Positions 1 through 8,807 of a DNA stretch of 15,120 bases are shown here, in pieces. Each line of letters opens with the position of its first letter. Position 1 is the stretch's first letter. A model generated the notes under the pieces. It was not told where the DNA came from, did not search any database, and was given only the letters and a program-made list of their open reading frames with translations. Made by a program: the position numbers and the translations under genes. This stretch comes from GN02-872 sp963518665 (GTDB lineage Bacteria; Patescibacteriota; Gracilibacteria; BD1-5; UBA6164): the NCBI GenBank assembly GCA_963518665.1, contig CAUQKR010000023.1, positions 1 through 15,120 on the forward strand, in the 5' to 3' direction.

Positions 1-203
1 ATTCAATTTTCTGTTGTATATCAAGAAATTTTTCCATCAAAAGATACAACTTTATAACAAGGAAATTTTTCTGGTTCTTTGTTATACTTCATTATCATTG
101 CAACTTTTCTTGGATGAATTCAAAAAATTTTTCCTATATTTTTATAAGTTGTAACCTTTCATTTTGGAATTGTTAAAAGGTATTCTAAAACTTTTGTTTT
201 CAT
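1..203 (-). CDS. MGMT/Ogt-type alkyltransferase domain protein, 3' part outside window
   Basis: The first 67 residues are visible; the C-terminus lies beyond base 1. With TGA read as Gly the protein shows the helix-turn-helix and active-site pattern of O6-alkylguanine-DNA alkyltransferases: IPKGKVTTYKNIGKIFG (about residues 12-28), an Arg at residue 32 in the position of the 'arginine finger', and FPCYKVVSFDGKISGY with the acceptor-type Cys at residue 49. Known family members transfer alkyl groups from DNA guanine to this Cys. The classical motif is PCHRV; here it is PCYKV, so Tyr and Lys replace His and Arg. Because Cys is kept, it is not a typical Cys-less alkyltransferase-like (ATL) protein, but activity is uncertain. 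It lacks room for the usual long N-terminal domain, so it is a single-domain form. ATG at 203 lies 4 bases after the murI stop, so the two are probably co-transcribed. Confidence 0.8.
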
Positions 204-207
204 ATTT

Positions 208-921
208 TTATAAATAAATAATTTCTGAATTTTTTGTAAGAAGCTTATTTATCTCACTGTGTTTTTCTAGATAAATTTTTAATTTTTTTGCTGCCTCATA
301 AGAAGGATCAATTATTTCTTTATCTTTAAAAAGTTCTTTAAAAATATTTTTTATATGGGAATAATGAGTACAACCAAGAATTATAGCCTCACTATCACCC
401 CAAACATATTTTGTTTTTTCTTTTAAATAAACTTCAATTATTTCAGAACTTATTTTTTTATCTAAAAAATCTTCTACCAAAACAGCTAAATTTTCTAGTC
501 AAATCTCCTGAACTTGAACTTCTCTATCTATAATTCAAACTCTAGTTTTATAAAGTTTATTTTTTACAGAGGAGTTTGTAGCTATAACAGAAATTTTTTT
601 ATAACCAGCTTCCACAACTCTTTCAGCTCAAGGAATAGTCACTCCAAGAACTTTTATTCAAAGATTTTTTTCATCTTGTTGTAATTTTTTTATAGAATTT
701 GAAGTTGCTGTATTACAAGCTAAAATTACAATCTTGGCTCAAGCTTCTTTCAGTTTTAAAACTCAAGCTTTTGTCAATTCAAAAATTTCTTTTGAAGTTT
801 TATTTCCATAAGGGCAGTTTTTATAATCTCAAAAATAAATCAAATCATTTTCTGGTAAAATTTTTTTCAATTCATTTAAAAAAGTAAGTCATCAACTTCC
901 AGAATCAAAAATTCAAATCAT
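208..921 (-). CDS. murI: Glutamate racemase
   Basis: A 237-residue protein that interconverts L- and D-glutamate for peptidoglycan synthesis in the cytoplasm. The N-terminus reads MIGIFDSGSGGLTFL, the canonical racemase start, with three of its glycines coded by TGA. PYG at residues 37-39, the first catalytic cysteine C69 in ILACNTATSN, and the second C184 in LGCTHYS are all present, so both halves of the two-base active site are intact. VTIPGAERVVEAG and ISVIATNSSVKNKLY match the family core. Length is slightly short of the usual 250-270 residues. Under the standard code only a C-terminal fragment survives, because TGA interrupts the gene about ten times. It is divergent from the MATE gene and followed after 4 bases by the alkyltransferase gene. 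ATG at 921 is the only start that gives the FDSGSGG motif its normal distance from the N-terminus; no clear Shine-Dalgarno precedes it. Confidence 0.95.
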
Positions 922-946
922 AAATATAAAATAAAAATTATTTCAC

Positions 947-974
947 ATTATATATTTTTTTATAGATTTTGCAA
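947..974 (-). promoter_or_regulatory. Putative murI promoter
   Basis: On the minus strand TTGCAA (969-974) is followed after 16 bases by a perfect TATAAT (947-952). Transcription would start near 940, giving a leader of about 20 bases before the murI ATG at 921. The surroundings are extremely AT-rich, so chance matches are likely. Confidence 0.45.
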
Positions 975-1030
975 AGATTTTTTAAATAAAAAATTTGCTT
1001 TTTGATTTTTTTTTAATAAAATAAAAAATC

Positions 1031-1058
1031 TTGTCAAAAAAATTTTTAAAACTTAAAA
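1031..1058 (+). promoter_or_regulatory. Possible MATE gene promoter
   Basis: TTGTCA (1031-1036), a 16-base spacer and TTAAAA (1053-1058) on the plus strand. Transcription would start only about 6 bases before the ATG at 1071, implying a nearly leaderless mRNA. A weaker alternative lies slightly upstream (TTGCTT, 16 bases, TAAAAT). The 922-1070 gap is almost pure A+T. Confidence 0.3.
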
Positions 1059-1070
1059 AATAAAAAATTT

Positions 1071-2498
1071 ATGCAAAATAAAAATGTAGATTTAGCTCTA
1101 AAAGGCTCAATTATAAAATGACTTTTTATACTTTCAATTCCTATTTTGATAGGAAATCTATTACAAAGTGCATATCAATTTGTAGATGCTTACTGGATTT
1201 GACAAATAAGCAAAGAGGCAGTTGCTGCTGTAAATTCAAGCTGAGCTGTAATTTTTATGATTATTTCTCTTGGAATGTGATTTTCTATGGCCTGAACTAT
1301 TTTGATTGCTCAATATGTTTGAGCTTGAAATAAACAAATGGTAAATAAATCTGCAGCTCAAGCTTTAGTTAGTGTATTTATGATTTCAATTATTTTGAGT
1401 TTGATTTGATACTTTAATGCTTGAAATATTTTGAATATAATGTGAGCTGATACAGTTGTAAAAGAGTTAGCTATTCCTTTTATACAAATAACTTTTGTTG
1501 GTTTGATTTTTAACTTTACTTTTTCGATGTTTCAATCAATAATGAGATGACTTTGAGAAGTAAATTTACCACTTTATATAATTGGTTGAACTTTGATTTT
1601 AAACTTTATAGTTGACCCAATTTTAATTTTTGGTTGGTTTGGTTTTCCTAAATTATGAATTAATTGAGCTGCAATTGCCACAATTATTTCTCAAGCAATT
1701 TCTTCAATTATTTGAATTTATATTTTGTTTAAAGGAAATTATTGAATAAAACTGAAATTAAAAGATTTTATTCCAGATTTATCTTTTATAAAAAAATCTT
1801 TTTTTCTTTGACTACCTTCAAGTGTAGAAATGTCAATTAGATCTCTTGGTTATGTTCTACTTATGAGCTTAGTTATGAGTTTCTGAGTTATTGCAAATGC
1901 TGCTTACGGAGCTTGATCAAATATTTTTCAACTAGTTTTTATACCAGCTTTAGGTTTTTCTATAGCAACTTCAACTATGGTTGCTCAAAACATCTGAGCA
2001 AAACAACTGGATAGAGCTCAAAAAATTGCTCTTATAAGCTCTTTTATTGCTTTTACTATACTTTCTATCTTTTGAATAATTGTATTTATTTTTGCCCCAT
2101 TTTTTATAGGAATTTTTATAAATGCTACAAAAGAACCTGAAGTTATAAAAGTCTGAACAGAATTTTTAAGATACTCAGCTCTAACTTTTGGTTTTATGTG
2201 AATACAATTTACTCTAACTTGAATTTTTAGAGCAGCTTGAAATACAATACTAGCAATGATTCTATGAATAATATCAATGTTTGTTATAGAAATTCCTTTT
2301 GCTTATTATACTGCAAAACACACTGATATGTGAATCGATTGAATTTGGCTTGCTTTCGCAGTTGTGAACATAGCTATGGCTATAATTTGTTATTTAATTT
2401 ATGCTAGATGAAACTGGAAAAATAAAAAAATAACAGAAGATGAAAAAAATGACAATGAAATTTTAAATGAAACAATTATTTCAGAAAATAAAAATTAA
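1071..2498 (+). CDS. MATE-family multidrug/metabolite efflux transporter
   Basis: A 475-residue polytopic inner-membrane protein with about twelve hydrophobic segments, the usual MATE size. MATE proteins export cationic drugs or metabolites in exchange for Na+ or H+. Family motifs appear once TGA is read as Gly: FVDAYWIGQISKEAVAAVN near the N-terminus, MGFSMAGTILIAQYVGAGNK in the first loop, MFQSIMRGLGEVNLP and GINGAAIATIISQ in the first half, and in the second half MVAQNIGAKQLDRAQK, IFRAAGNT and GIDGIWLAF. These second-half elements mirror the first half, as expected for the two-bundle fold. The hydrophilic C-terminus is rich in Lys, Glu and Asn. It is the only plus-strand gene in the window, divergent from murI and convergent with the large secreted-protein gene. 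Substrate cannot be inferred. The standard code leaves no usable ORF here. Confidence 0.93.
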
Positions 2499-2528
2499 AA
2501 AAAGACTAAAAATTTTTAGTCTTTTTTT
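2497..2528. terminator. Bidirectional intrinsic terminator
   Basis: A perfect 32-base palindrome: A7-GACT-A5 followed by T5-AGTC-T7. It overlaps the MATE stop codon and lies just after the stop of the convergent minus-strand gene, so one hairpin with a U-tract on either strand can end both transcripts. Confidence 0.85.
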
Positions 2529-2529
2529 A

Positions 2530-5500
2530 TTATTTTGCAACTTTTGTTGCTTTTATATATTCATCAATAAATGAAGAAACTAGTGGAGCTGGTTTTCTAA
2601 ATACTGAAGAACCATAACTTACTATTGTTCAAACATCAACTTGACCATTAGAGTTTAATTTCATATAAGTTCTATTTTCAGTTAATTCTGAAATATCACC
2701 ATACAAAGCACCATTTATAACTAATTGATTTGCTGTTTGTTCAGAAGTTATTTTTCCATTTCAAATAATTATATATGTACCATTAGCTCTTGTTACATCT
2801 TTAGTAAATTTAATATTTCAATTTTTTACTACAAAAGCAATATTTTCTTTATAAGTTACATTTGTAGAAATTGTTAAGTCTCCATTTTCAATGATATAAG
2901 TAACAGGACCTTTTTCAGGTAATGATGTATTATAATTGAAATTTTTATTTTTCAAAATATAAGCTCAAGCTACTCAATTATATTGTTTAAATTCATTGAA
3001 ATCAGAAACTATAATATTTGTTTTTTCAGATTTATTATTTGAATTATTAAATTTATTATCTGAAACATTTGTTTCTTTATTTACTAAATCTTTTACTTTT
3101 TCATTTCCTTTCAAATCTATATTTCTAGCATAAGAGCTCAAGAAATCTGAAAGAGATGTTCAAGTAAAGTTTTTATTATTTTTTGCTTCTTTTATGTTTT
3201 CTGAAACTTTTTCTACATTTGAAATTTTTTCGTTATTTTTTTCAGCCACATAAGAAACTCAACCTCATTTTGAGATAACCGAACCTTTAGCTACTCTAGC
3301 TACAAAATTTCTAGCTGAAGATAAGAAAGCAGTATTTTCATAAGTTCTCATTCCAGATTTTCCTTTTGGAATAGTTGAAATTGTTGTAACAAGAATATTA
3401 TCTTCTTGAGTTCAATTTATATTTTTAGCCTTTACAGCTTCTAATATAGATTTATCCATTGTAATAGTTACTCCTGGATTAAGAGGTTTTTCTATATTTT
3501 GACAATGAGTAAATGTATTAAAAGATGTTCAAGTAGAAAATTTTGATTTATTTGTAATACAAATTTGACCTATATAAATAGAACCTTTGTCTTTATTTTT
3601 ATTTTTTACATAAGGAAGTGTATTATAAGTTGTATATGGGTTCATTCCTTTACCTATAATATTTTTTACCCTTGGTCCAAATTCAAAATATTCTTCTCCA
3701 GGAAATGTTTCTGGTCAGTTAAGTTTACATTCTTCACTACACCAAGAATTTTTTCCATTTTTACTTCAATCATCACATTCTTCATATTGTCACTTTTTGT
3801 TTGGATATTGAACTTTTCAATCACCACAGTATCCATTACTTCAACCACCATCATTTGGTTTTGGTGGTTTTCATCCTCCATCAGTTGGTCTAGGTGGTTT
3901 ACCTGGTTCGTTTGGAGTTGATGGAACTGGAGGTCTTCCATCTATTAAATTAACTTTACAACTTCCATTTGCAGTTATATCATTTACATTTAAACATTCT
4001 ACTGTTTCTGCATTTGTCAAATCAATGTTTCATTTAAAAATATTTGAAACATTTGAATCTGTTAATTCTTTCAAAATATTTCCTCTAGTATCTCTTGTAA
4101 TAACTTTAAATCAAGTTCATTTACCTGTACATTCAAATGTTTTTGCAGTTTTATCTATTTTTAAGTTTATACATGAATTTGATTTTGGAGGAAGTGGAGG
4201 CTTTCAATCAGTTTCATTTGGTGTAGATGGGTTATTTGGTTTCTTTGGATCTGGTGTAGATGGGTTATTTGGTTCCTTTGGATCTGGTTTAGATGGGTGA
4301 TTTGGTTCCTTTGGATCTGGTTTATTATTATCTTTATCTTTTTCTTTTTTAACAACAGTTGGATCTTCATCTTTTACAACTTTTTTTGAAGTCAATCAAG
4401 TACCTTCAACTTTTATAATATTTGTATAAGGATTTGTATCTCAAGTAAAATTTTGTCTTTCACAAGTGTAAGAAAATTCTTCACCTATGTTAAAAATTTC
4501 ATCTTTATTTCAAATTGTTCTTAAAATATTTTTTACATTATTCCAATCCATTTCACAAGATGGTGCATCATTTGGATTATCTACATTTCCTTCATTTCTT
4601 ACATCATCTCTTAGGAAAACATTTACTAAATCTTCATTTCAATTATTTCTAACTGTAATTTTGAAAATTGCTTTCCCTTCATTTGTAATAGTTTGAGTAT
4701 CATTTCAGATATTTCCATCTTTATCAGCTGGATTTGAATCTCTTTTATCTACTTTTATTTTTGGATTTTTTGATTTATTTACTTTTGTTGGGTCATCATG
4801 TCTAACTTTTTTCAAGCTAACTTTACCAGTACCATCAACAATAATTTTGTTAACATAACTTTCTGGTTCATTTGCCATATTTGGTCTTTCACAAGTATAA
4901 TCAAAAATTTCTCCAGGTTTTAAGTAAGTTCTACCAAATTTTGCTTGTAAAATATTATTTACTTGATCTATAGATCTATCACATTGAGGTGCATCATTTG
5001 GTAAATCAATAACATCATCAACTAAAGAAATATCTTTTAAATCTTCTGTACCATCATTTCTAACTGTAATTTTAAAAACTGCAGGAGTTCAAACAGTTTC
5101 ATCAATAGTTTGTGTATCATTTCATACATTTCCATCTTTATCAGCTGGGTTTGCATCTCTTTTATCTACTTTTATTGATGGAATAATAGGTTTTGTAACT
5201 GTAATAGGTGGAGTAACACAAGATTGTTCAGTTGTAGTTTTATTTGCAACAAAACATTGAGCTACATAGTCACCTGAAGGTAAAGTTACTTGTGCTACAG
5301 AACCATTAAATTCTCTAACATCAGCAGGGTTATTTACATTTGTAACTTTTATTTTATAAATATCTGTATAATTTGCAGAACAAGTAAATGTTGTTTGTTC
5401 TCATTCTGCTACAGTTAATTTACTTGCAGTTAATCAAGTACAAACTGGTTCTTTTGTAACAGGTTTACATTCTCTATCACATCATCCATTTCACCAATTT

Positions 5501-6075
5501 GTTTTTTTAGGATCATTTGGATCACAAGTTTCATTGTATTCTCTATCTACAATACCATCACCACACCAAGTAATTTCATATGGTTGACATTCTAAGTGAG
5601 TTTTTCTTGTTCCAAAAAGAATTCCTTTTGCATCAACTGGTTGATAATCTATATAATATTTCATTACTAGATTTTTAGCATTTCTTGTAGCTGGAGCAAA
5701 ATTTATATTATATCTTTCTTGAGTCTCCATAAAAATACCTCTTTCTCCAGTATTTATAATTCATTTTTTACCTATAATCCAAGGAGTAAAAAGAAAATTT
5801 TCATTTGCATTAGTAAAACCTCAAATATTACTATCTGCTAAAAATTGACCTTTAAAAGATTTAGAAAATATTCTTACTGCATTTCATGAATTATTATAAA
5901 ATTCATCATAAAACTGAACACTTTGTCAAACTCTAAGTTTCTTTGAAGGAAACCATACTCATTCAAAATTTGGGTTATTTATACTACAATCTTGAATATC
6001 ACTTTGATTATATACTCAATATCAATTATTTACTAAAAATAAAGATATTATCAATCACAAAATTATTTTTTTCAT
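2530..6075 (-). CDS. Large secreted modular Cys-rich surface protein
   Basis: A single 1181-residue frame with TGA as Gly and tandem TAA stops; I translated it end to end. Residues 1-20 are a signal peptide (MKKIILGLIISLFLVNNGYG). A Cys-rich CGDG module of the Myxococcus-type/DUF4215 kind lies at about 171-205 (CGDGIVDREYNETCDPND). An Ig-like stretch with paired Cys follows, then two 139-residue repeats from 301 to about 578, each with ADKDGN(V/I)GNDTQTI, FKITVRN and YTCER. A Lys/Asp and Pro-rich linker with 11-residue repeats spans 586-618, then another Cys-pair domain, a Gly/Pro linker and a second CGDG module at 750 (CGDG...EECDDG). The C-terminal ~170 residues look beta-rich (ENIAFVVKNGNIKFTKDV). 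The repeat resembles DUF11-type adhesin domains. There is no LPxTG motif and no C-terminal membrane segment, so it may be released or held non-covalently. Adhesion or prey/host contact is inference only. Confidence 0.85.
4222..4320 (-). repeat. Three 33-base repeats coding a Pro-rich linker
   Basis: Three in-frame 33-base units encode PDPKEPNHPSK, PDPKEPNNPST and PDPKKPNNPST (residues 586-618 of the large secreted protein), followed by a partial PNETD. This is an extended, rigid spacer typical of wall-spanning surface proteins and a likely site of copy-number change by slippage. Confidence 0.85.
4342..5175 (-). repeat. Two tandem 139-residue extracellular repeat domains
   Basis: Copy 1 covers 4759-5175 (residues 301-439) and copy 2 about 4342-4758 (residues 440-578). 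Both begin IKVDKRD(A/S)NPADKDGN, then share NDTQTI, FKITVRN, EDL, NDAP, one Cys, NIL, GE(I/E)F, YTCER and a final GTG...KKV...DPT. Each copy holds two Cys, compatible with one disulfide. The pattern resembles DUF11-like repeats of bacterial surface proteins. Confidence 0.85.
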
Positions 6076-6123
6076 AATTTTTTATTAAAAATTAATTATT
6101 TTTTAAAATTTAAGTCTTAAAAT

Positions 6124-6151
6124 ATTATAAACTATTTTTTATAATTGTCAA
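6124..6151 (-). promoter_or_regulatory. Promoter of the large secreted-protein gene
   Basis: Perfect TTGACA (6146-6151), 16-base spacer and perfect TATAAT (6124-6129) on the minus strand. It begins just after the stop of the upstream gene (6160). Predicted start near 6117 gives a leader of about 42 bases, containing a small TTAAGACTTAA palindrome. No terminator separates it from the upstream gene. Confidence 0.75.
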
Positions 6152-6159
6152 ATACTTAA

Positions 6160-8664
6160 TTAAAATCCTAATTCTTCAGCTGATTGAATAACTTTTGCAA
6201 TTCAAGATTCAGCTCAAAAATTACTAGCAGTTTGATTAAATACAACTTCACCAGGTTTTGTTCATACATTTGAAACAAAATCTAGAGCTGGTGGATTATC
6301 TGGGGTTGGTGGATTATCTGGAGTTGGTTCTTTAGGTTTTTCTCAAGAACCTCATCCTGATTTTTTAAATACAACTCACCAAGGTATAACTATTGGTAAT
6401 CTACCATTTGATTCAATCATACTTTGAATTTTTTCTTCAGGAACTGGTTCTCCATTTGATGTAGCTTCAATTGTACAAGGTCAAATAATTGGGTTTGTAC
6501 AATCTGGTCTTATAAGTAAATTATATTCCATTTTTACATTTACTTTATTTCATTCTGGAGAATAATAACTATATTCTTTTGTAATTGGTTCTAATTGAAA
6601 AACATGGGTATCTCATCTTTCTTTTACCAATTGATTAAATGTAGTCAATCTTCATTTCCCTTCTTGTTTAGCAGTGTTTATAATAGAAGCATCTGCATAG
6701 TCTCAAAGTGATGAAATATCTAATTTATGCTTATTTGCAAAAGCATTTTCAAACTCCCCATAGCTTACTCATCTAAGTTGTCAACTTGTTACAAAAGTTC
6801 TATAAGCAGCTCAAAGTGCTGAAATATTTTTTTCACCATTTGGAATAGTCATTTTTGCTTCTTGTAAATCTTTCATATTATCTCAAGTAAGAGCAACTCA
6901 GTGTTGAGATTCTCATTGTTTAGATATTTTTACTCAATCCATACTTGAATAAAGTTTTGGTATACCTGAAAGTAAATAATTTCTCATAGATTTATCATCT
7001 TGTAAGGCTGAAATAAATCTATCTCCATCACCATTATGTATCTCCCAATCTTTTATCTGTTTTGCCAATTCTTCCGGAGAAGCAGTTTTATTCTCAAAAA
7101 TTTTTGCTAAATCCTCTATTTGACCAAATTCACTAGATTTAGCTCAAAAATCTTTTACCTTTGTTAAATCAGTTAAAGCAAGCATTCTAGAGTATTTATT
7201 TATTATAGAATTTCATAATTGATGCAATTGAGAAAACCTTCTACCAATTACATCATTTGTATTTTGAACATGATTTATATAATCATTTCATTGTCTAACT
7301 GATTGAATATTTGATATATCTGTATCTCACTCTTCTTCTATCAATTTTAAAGCAGCTTCTGCTTTATCCAAAATTTTTAAATCTCATTTTTCAAGTCACT
7401 CTTTCATTTCTTTGATTAAATTATCAAATTTTTTTGATTTTTCATCAAAAACTTTATCAAAAATATTGAAAGAATCATTTCATAATTTTTCTAAACTTGG
7501 TAATAAAGTTTTATCAAAATATGTAGAAAGAGTATTTTTAGTTTCTTCTGTTAAATTATTTATTTTTCCAGATAAAATATCAGCTTTTTCTTCTGGTTTC
7601 AATTTCAACCTAGATAACATATCTATAGATTTTCATTGATTTACTCAAATATTTTCCGGTTTATGTTCTGAAGCATAATCAGAAAATTCTCAATTCATTC
7701 AGTTATTTATCCAATCTCCAAATGCTTTAGTTTTTGAAATATCAGCTCAAGGAGCTAAATCTTTAACAAAAGGTAAAGTTACATCTCAAACATAAATTCA
7801 AGCAGCCCAAGGCAAAGCCTTCATAAAATGTCAAAATAATCATCACATATCAAGACCTGATTTTTCTCAATTATTTTGAACATCTCAAGTTTGTCTAAGT
7901 GTTTGTATTGCTCTTTCTAGTTTATCTTTTCAGCCTGGAGCATTTAGCAATTGTTCAAATTGTTCTTTATTTTTTACTATACTTTCTGATAATTTTGTTA
8001 TTTCATTATATTTATCTTTATTTAGAACTTTTCTCAAAAGTGTTTCTATACTATAACCATCTTTTTCCAAATTGTCATAGTTTACCAAAGATTTATTTAT
8101 TTCTTCAGCCAAAGAAATTCTTTCATTTAAATCCATAACTGAATCTAGTGTTTTATCTAGTTGAATTCAAACTTCATTTAAATTTGTTTTTGAAGCATTA
8201 AAAAAATTTTTATTTGCTTCATTTCAATATTGTTGTGAAGCATTTAATTTTTGAAAATCTTCAGCAGTAGCTCTTCTACTATTTGCTCAAACTATATTTA
8301 AGTTTCTTTCTTGAAAAAATTTATTTAAAACATCCATTTTTTCATTAAATTGTTTTTGATAAATTTCTTCATTTACTCATCTTCACAATTCTAAATTTAA
8401 TCATAAATTTGATGCAAGAGAATTTACTTTTTCTAAATTAAATCGATTTTGTAAATCTCATAAATTATTTTTAAATCAAGATTCTTGAGATTTTTGTTCC
8501 AACCATTTATTTATATTCTCAGAATATTTACTTAAATCAAACTGTTCTTTTACTTCATTTGTTTCTATTTTTTGTTGCTTTTCATAATTTCATCCCGATT
8601 CTAATCAAGAAAACCTATTTCTAAAATCTAGGTTTAATTTAATATATTTTATTGTATTCAACAT
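6160..8664 (-). CDS. Uncharacterised 834-residue protein, paralogue A
   Basis: I do not recognise a family. One uninterrupted 834-residue frame exists with TGA as Gly; I checked every codon position for TAA/TAG. The first ~640 residues are Lys/Glu/Asn-rich and look alpha-helical. There is no signal peptide and no convincing membrane span; the most hydrophobic stretch is LPWAAGIYVGDVTLPFVKDL at about 284-303. A smaller C-terminal domain carries EYSYY and LIRPDCTNPIIGPCTIE (Cys722), then GRLPIVIP, a Gly/Ser/Pro-rich linker (PTPDNPPTPDNPP) and an end motif GTKPGEVVF. It is homologous along its length to the next gene upstream (8808-11300), sharing PW..GIY.GD..LP..K, GAD..K..AF..WI, FANK and RPDCTNP. 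Start ATG 8664 matches the paralogue's MLYTLK as MLNTIK. No Shine-Dalgarno is seen. Glycine here is mostly TGA. Function unknown. Confidence 0.85.
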
Positions 8665-8692
8665 ATTTTTATGTCTTATTTTAAAAATTAAC

Positions 8693-8701
8693 TTTATATC
8701 A
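8693..8701 (-). promoter_or_regulatory. Possible extended -10 element for paralogue A
   Basis: The minus strand reads TGATATAAA, an extended -10 pattern (TG, one base, TATAAA), 28 bases before the ATG at 8664. No good -35 lies at the usual distance. The equivalent site upstream of paralogue B reads TGGTATCAT. Confidence 0.3.
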
Positions 8702-8745
8702 CAAATATTTTAACATATTTATTTTATAAATAAAAATATTTCAAC

Positions 8746-8773
8746 TTGACTATATTATAAAATATTGTATAAA
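8746..8773 (+). promoter_or_regulatory. Plus-strand promoter-like pair inside the duplicated block, copy 1
   Basis: TTGACT (8746-8751), 16-base spacer, TATAAA (8768-8773) on the plus strand. A transcript would begin at about 8780 and meet the terminator hairpin at once. If it read through it would be antisense to the 3' end of the 8808-11300 gene. The same arrangement occurs in copy 2. Confidence 0.3.
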
Positions 8774-8775
8774 AT

Positions 8776-8806
8776 AAAAAAGACCTACAAAAAGTAAGTC
8801 TTTTTT
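8776..8806. terminator. Intrinsic terminator of paralogue B
   Basis: A6-GACCTAC, an A5 loop, GTAAGTC-T6: a hairpin with one mismatch and A/T-tracts on both sides. It begins 2 bases past the stop of the 8808-11300 minus-strand gene and could act in either direction. Confidence 0.75.
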
Positions 8807-8807
8807 A

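Larger units (their letters stand above)
8734..8806. repeat. Duplicated intergenic block, copy 1
   Basis: This ~73-base block aligns closely with 11372-11443. Both read on the plus strand AAATATTT(C/T)AACTTGAC, an AT-rich stretch, TATAAAAT, an A-tract, GACC and a hairpin ending in a T-tract. Each copy lies 70-72 bases upstream of the start of one paralogous gene, so it is best explained as flanking DNA duplicated together with the gene. Confidence 0.7.

Noticed and set aside
3565..4300. Open plus-strand frames opposite the large secreted-protein gene, and similar ones at 699-887, 4487-4696, 7412-7639, 7899-8138, 11095-11310 and 14071-14295
   Set aside because: They are antisense shadows of genes with clear motifs or uninterrupted code-25 frames on the minus strand. 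Their translations show no recognisable domains.
4222..4320. The 33-base repeats as a CRISPR array
   Set aside because: The units are contiguous without spacers and encode an in-frame Pro-rich linker.
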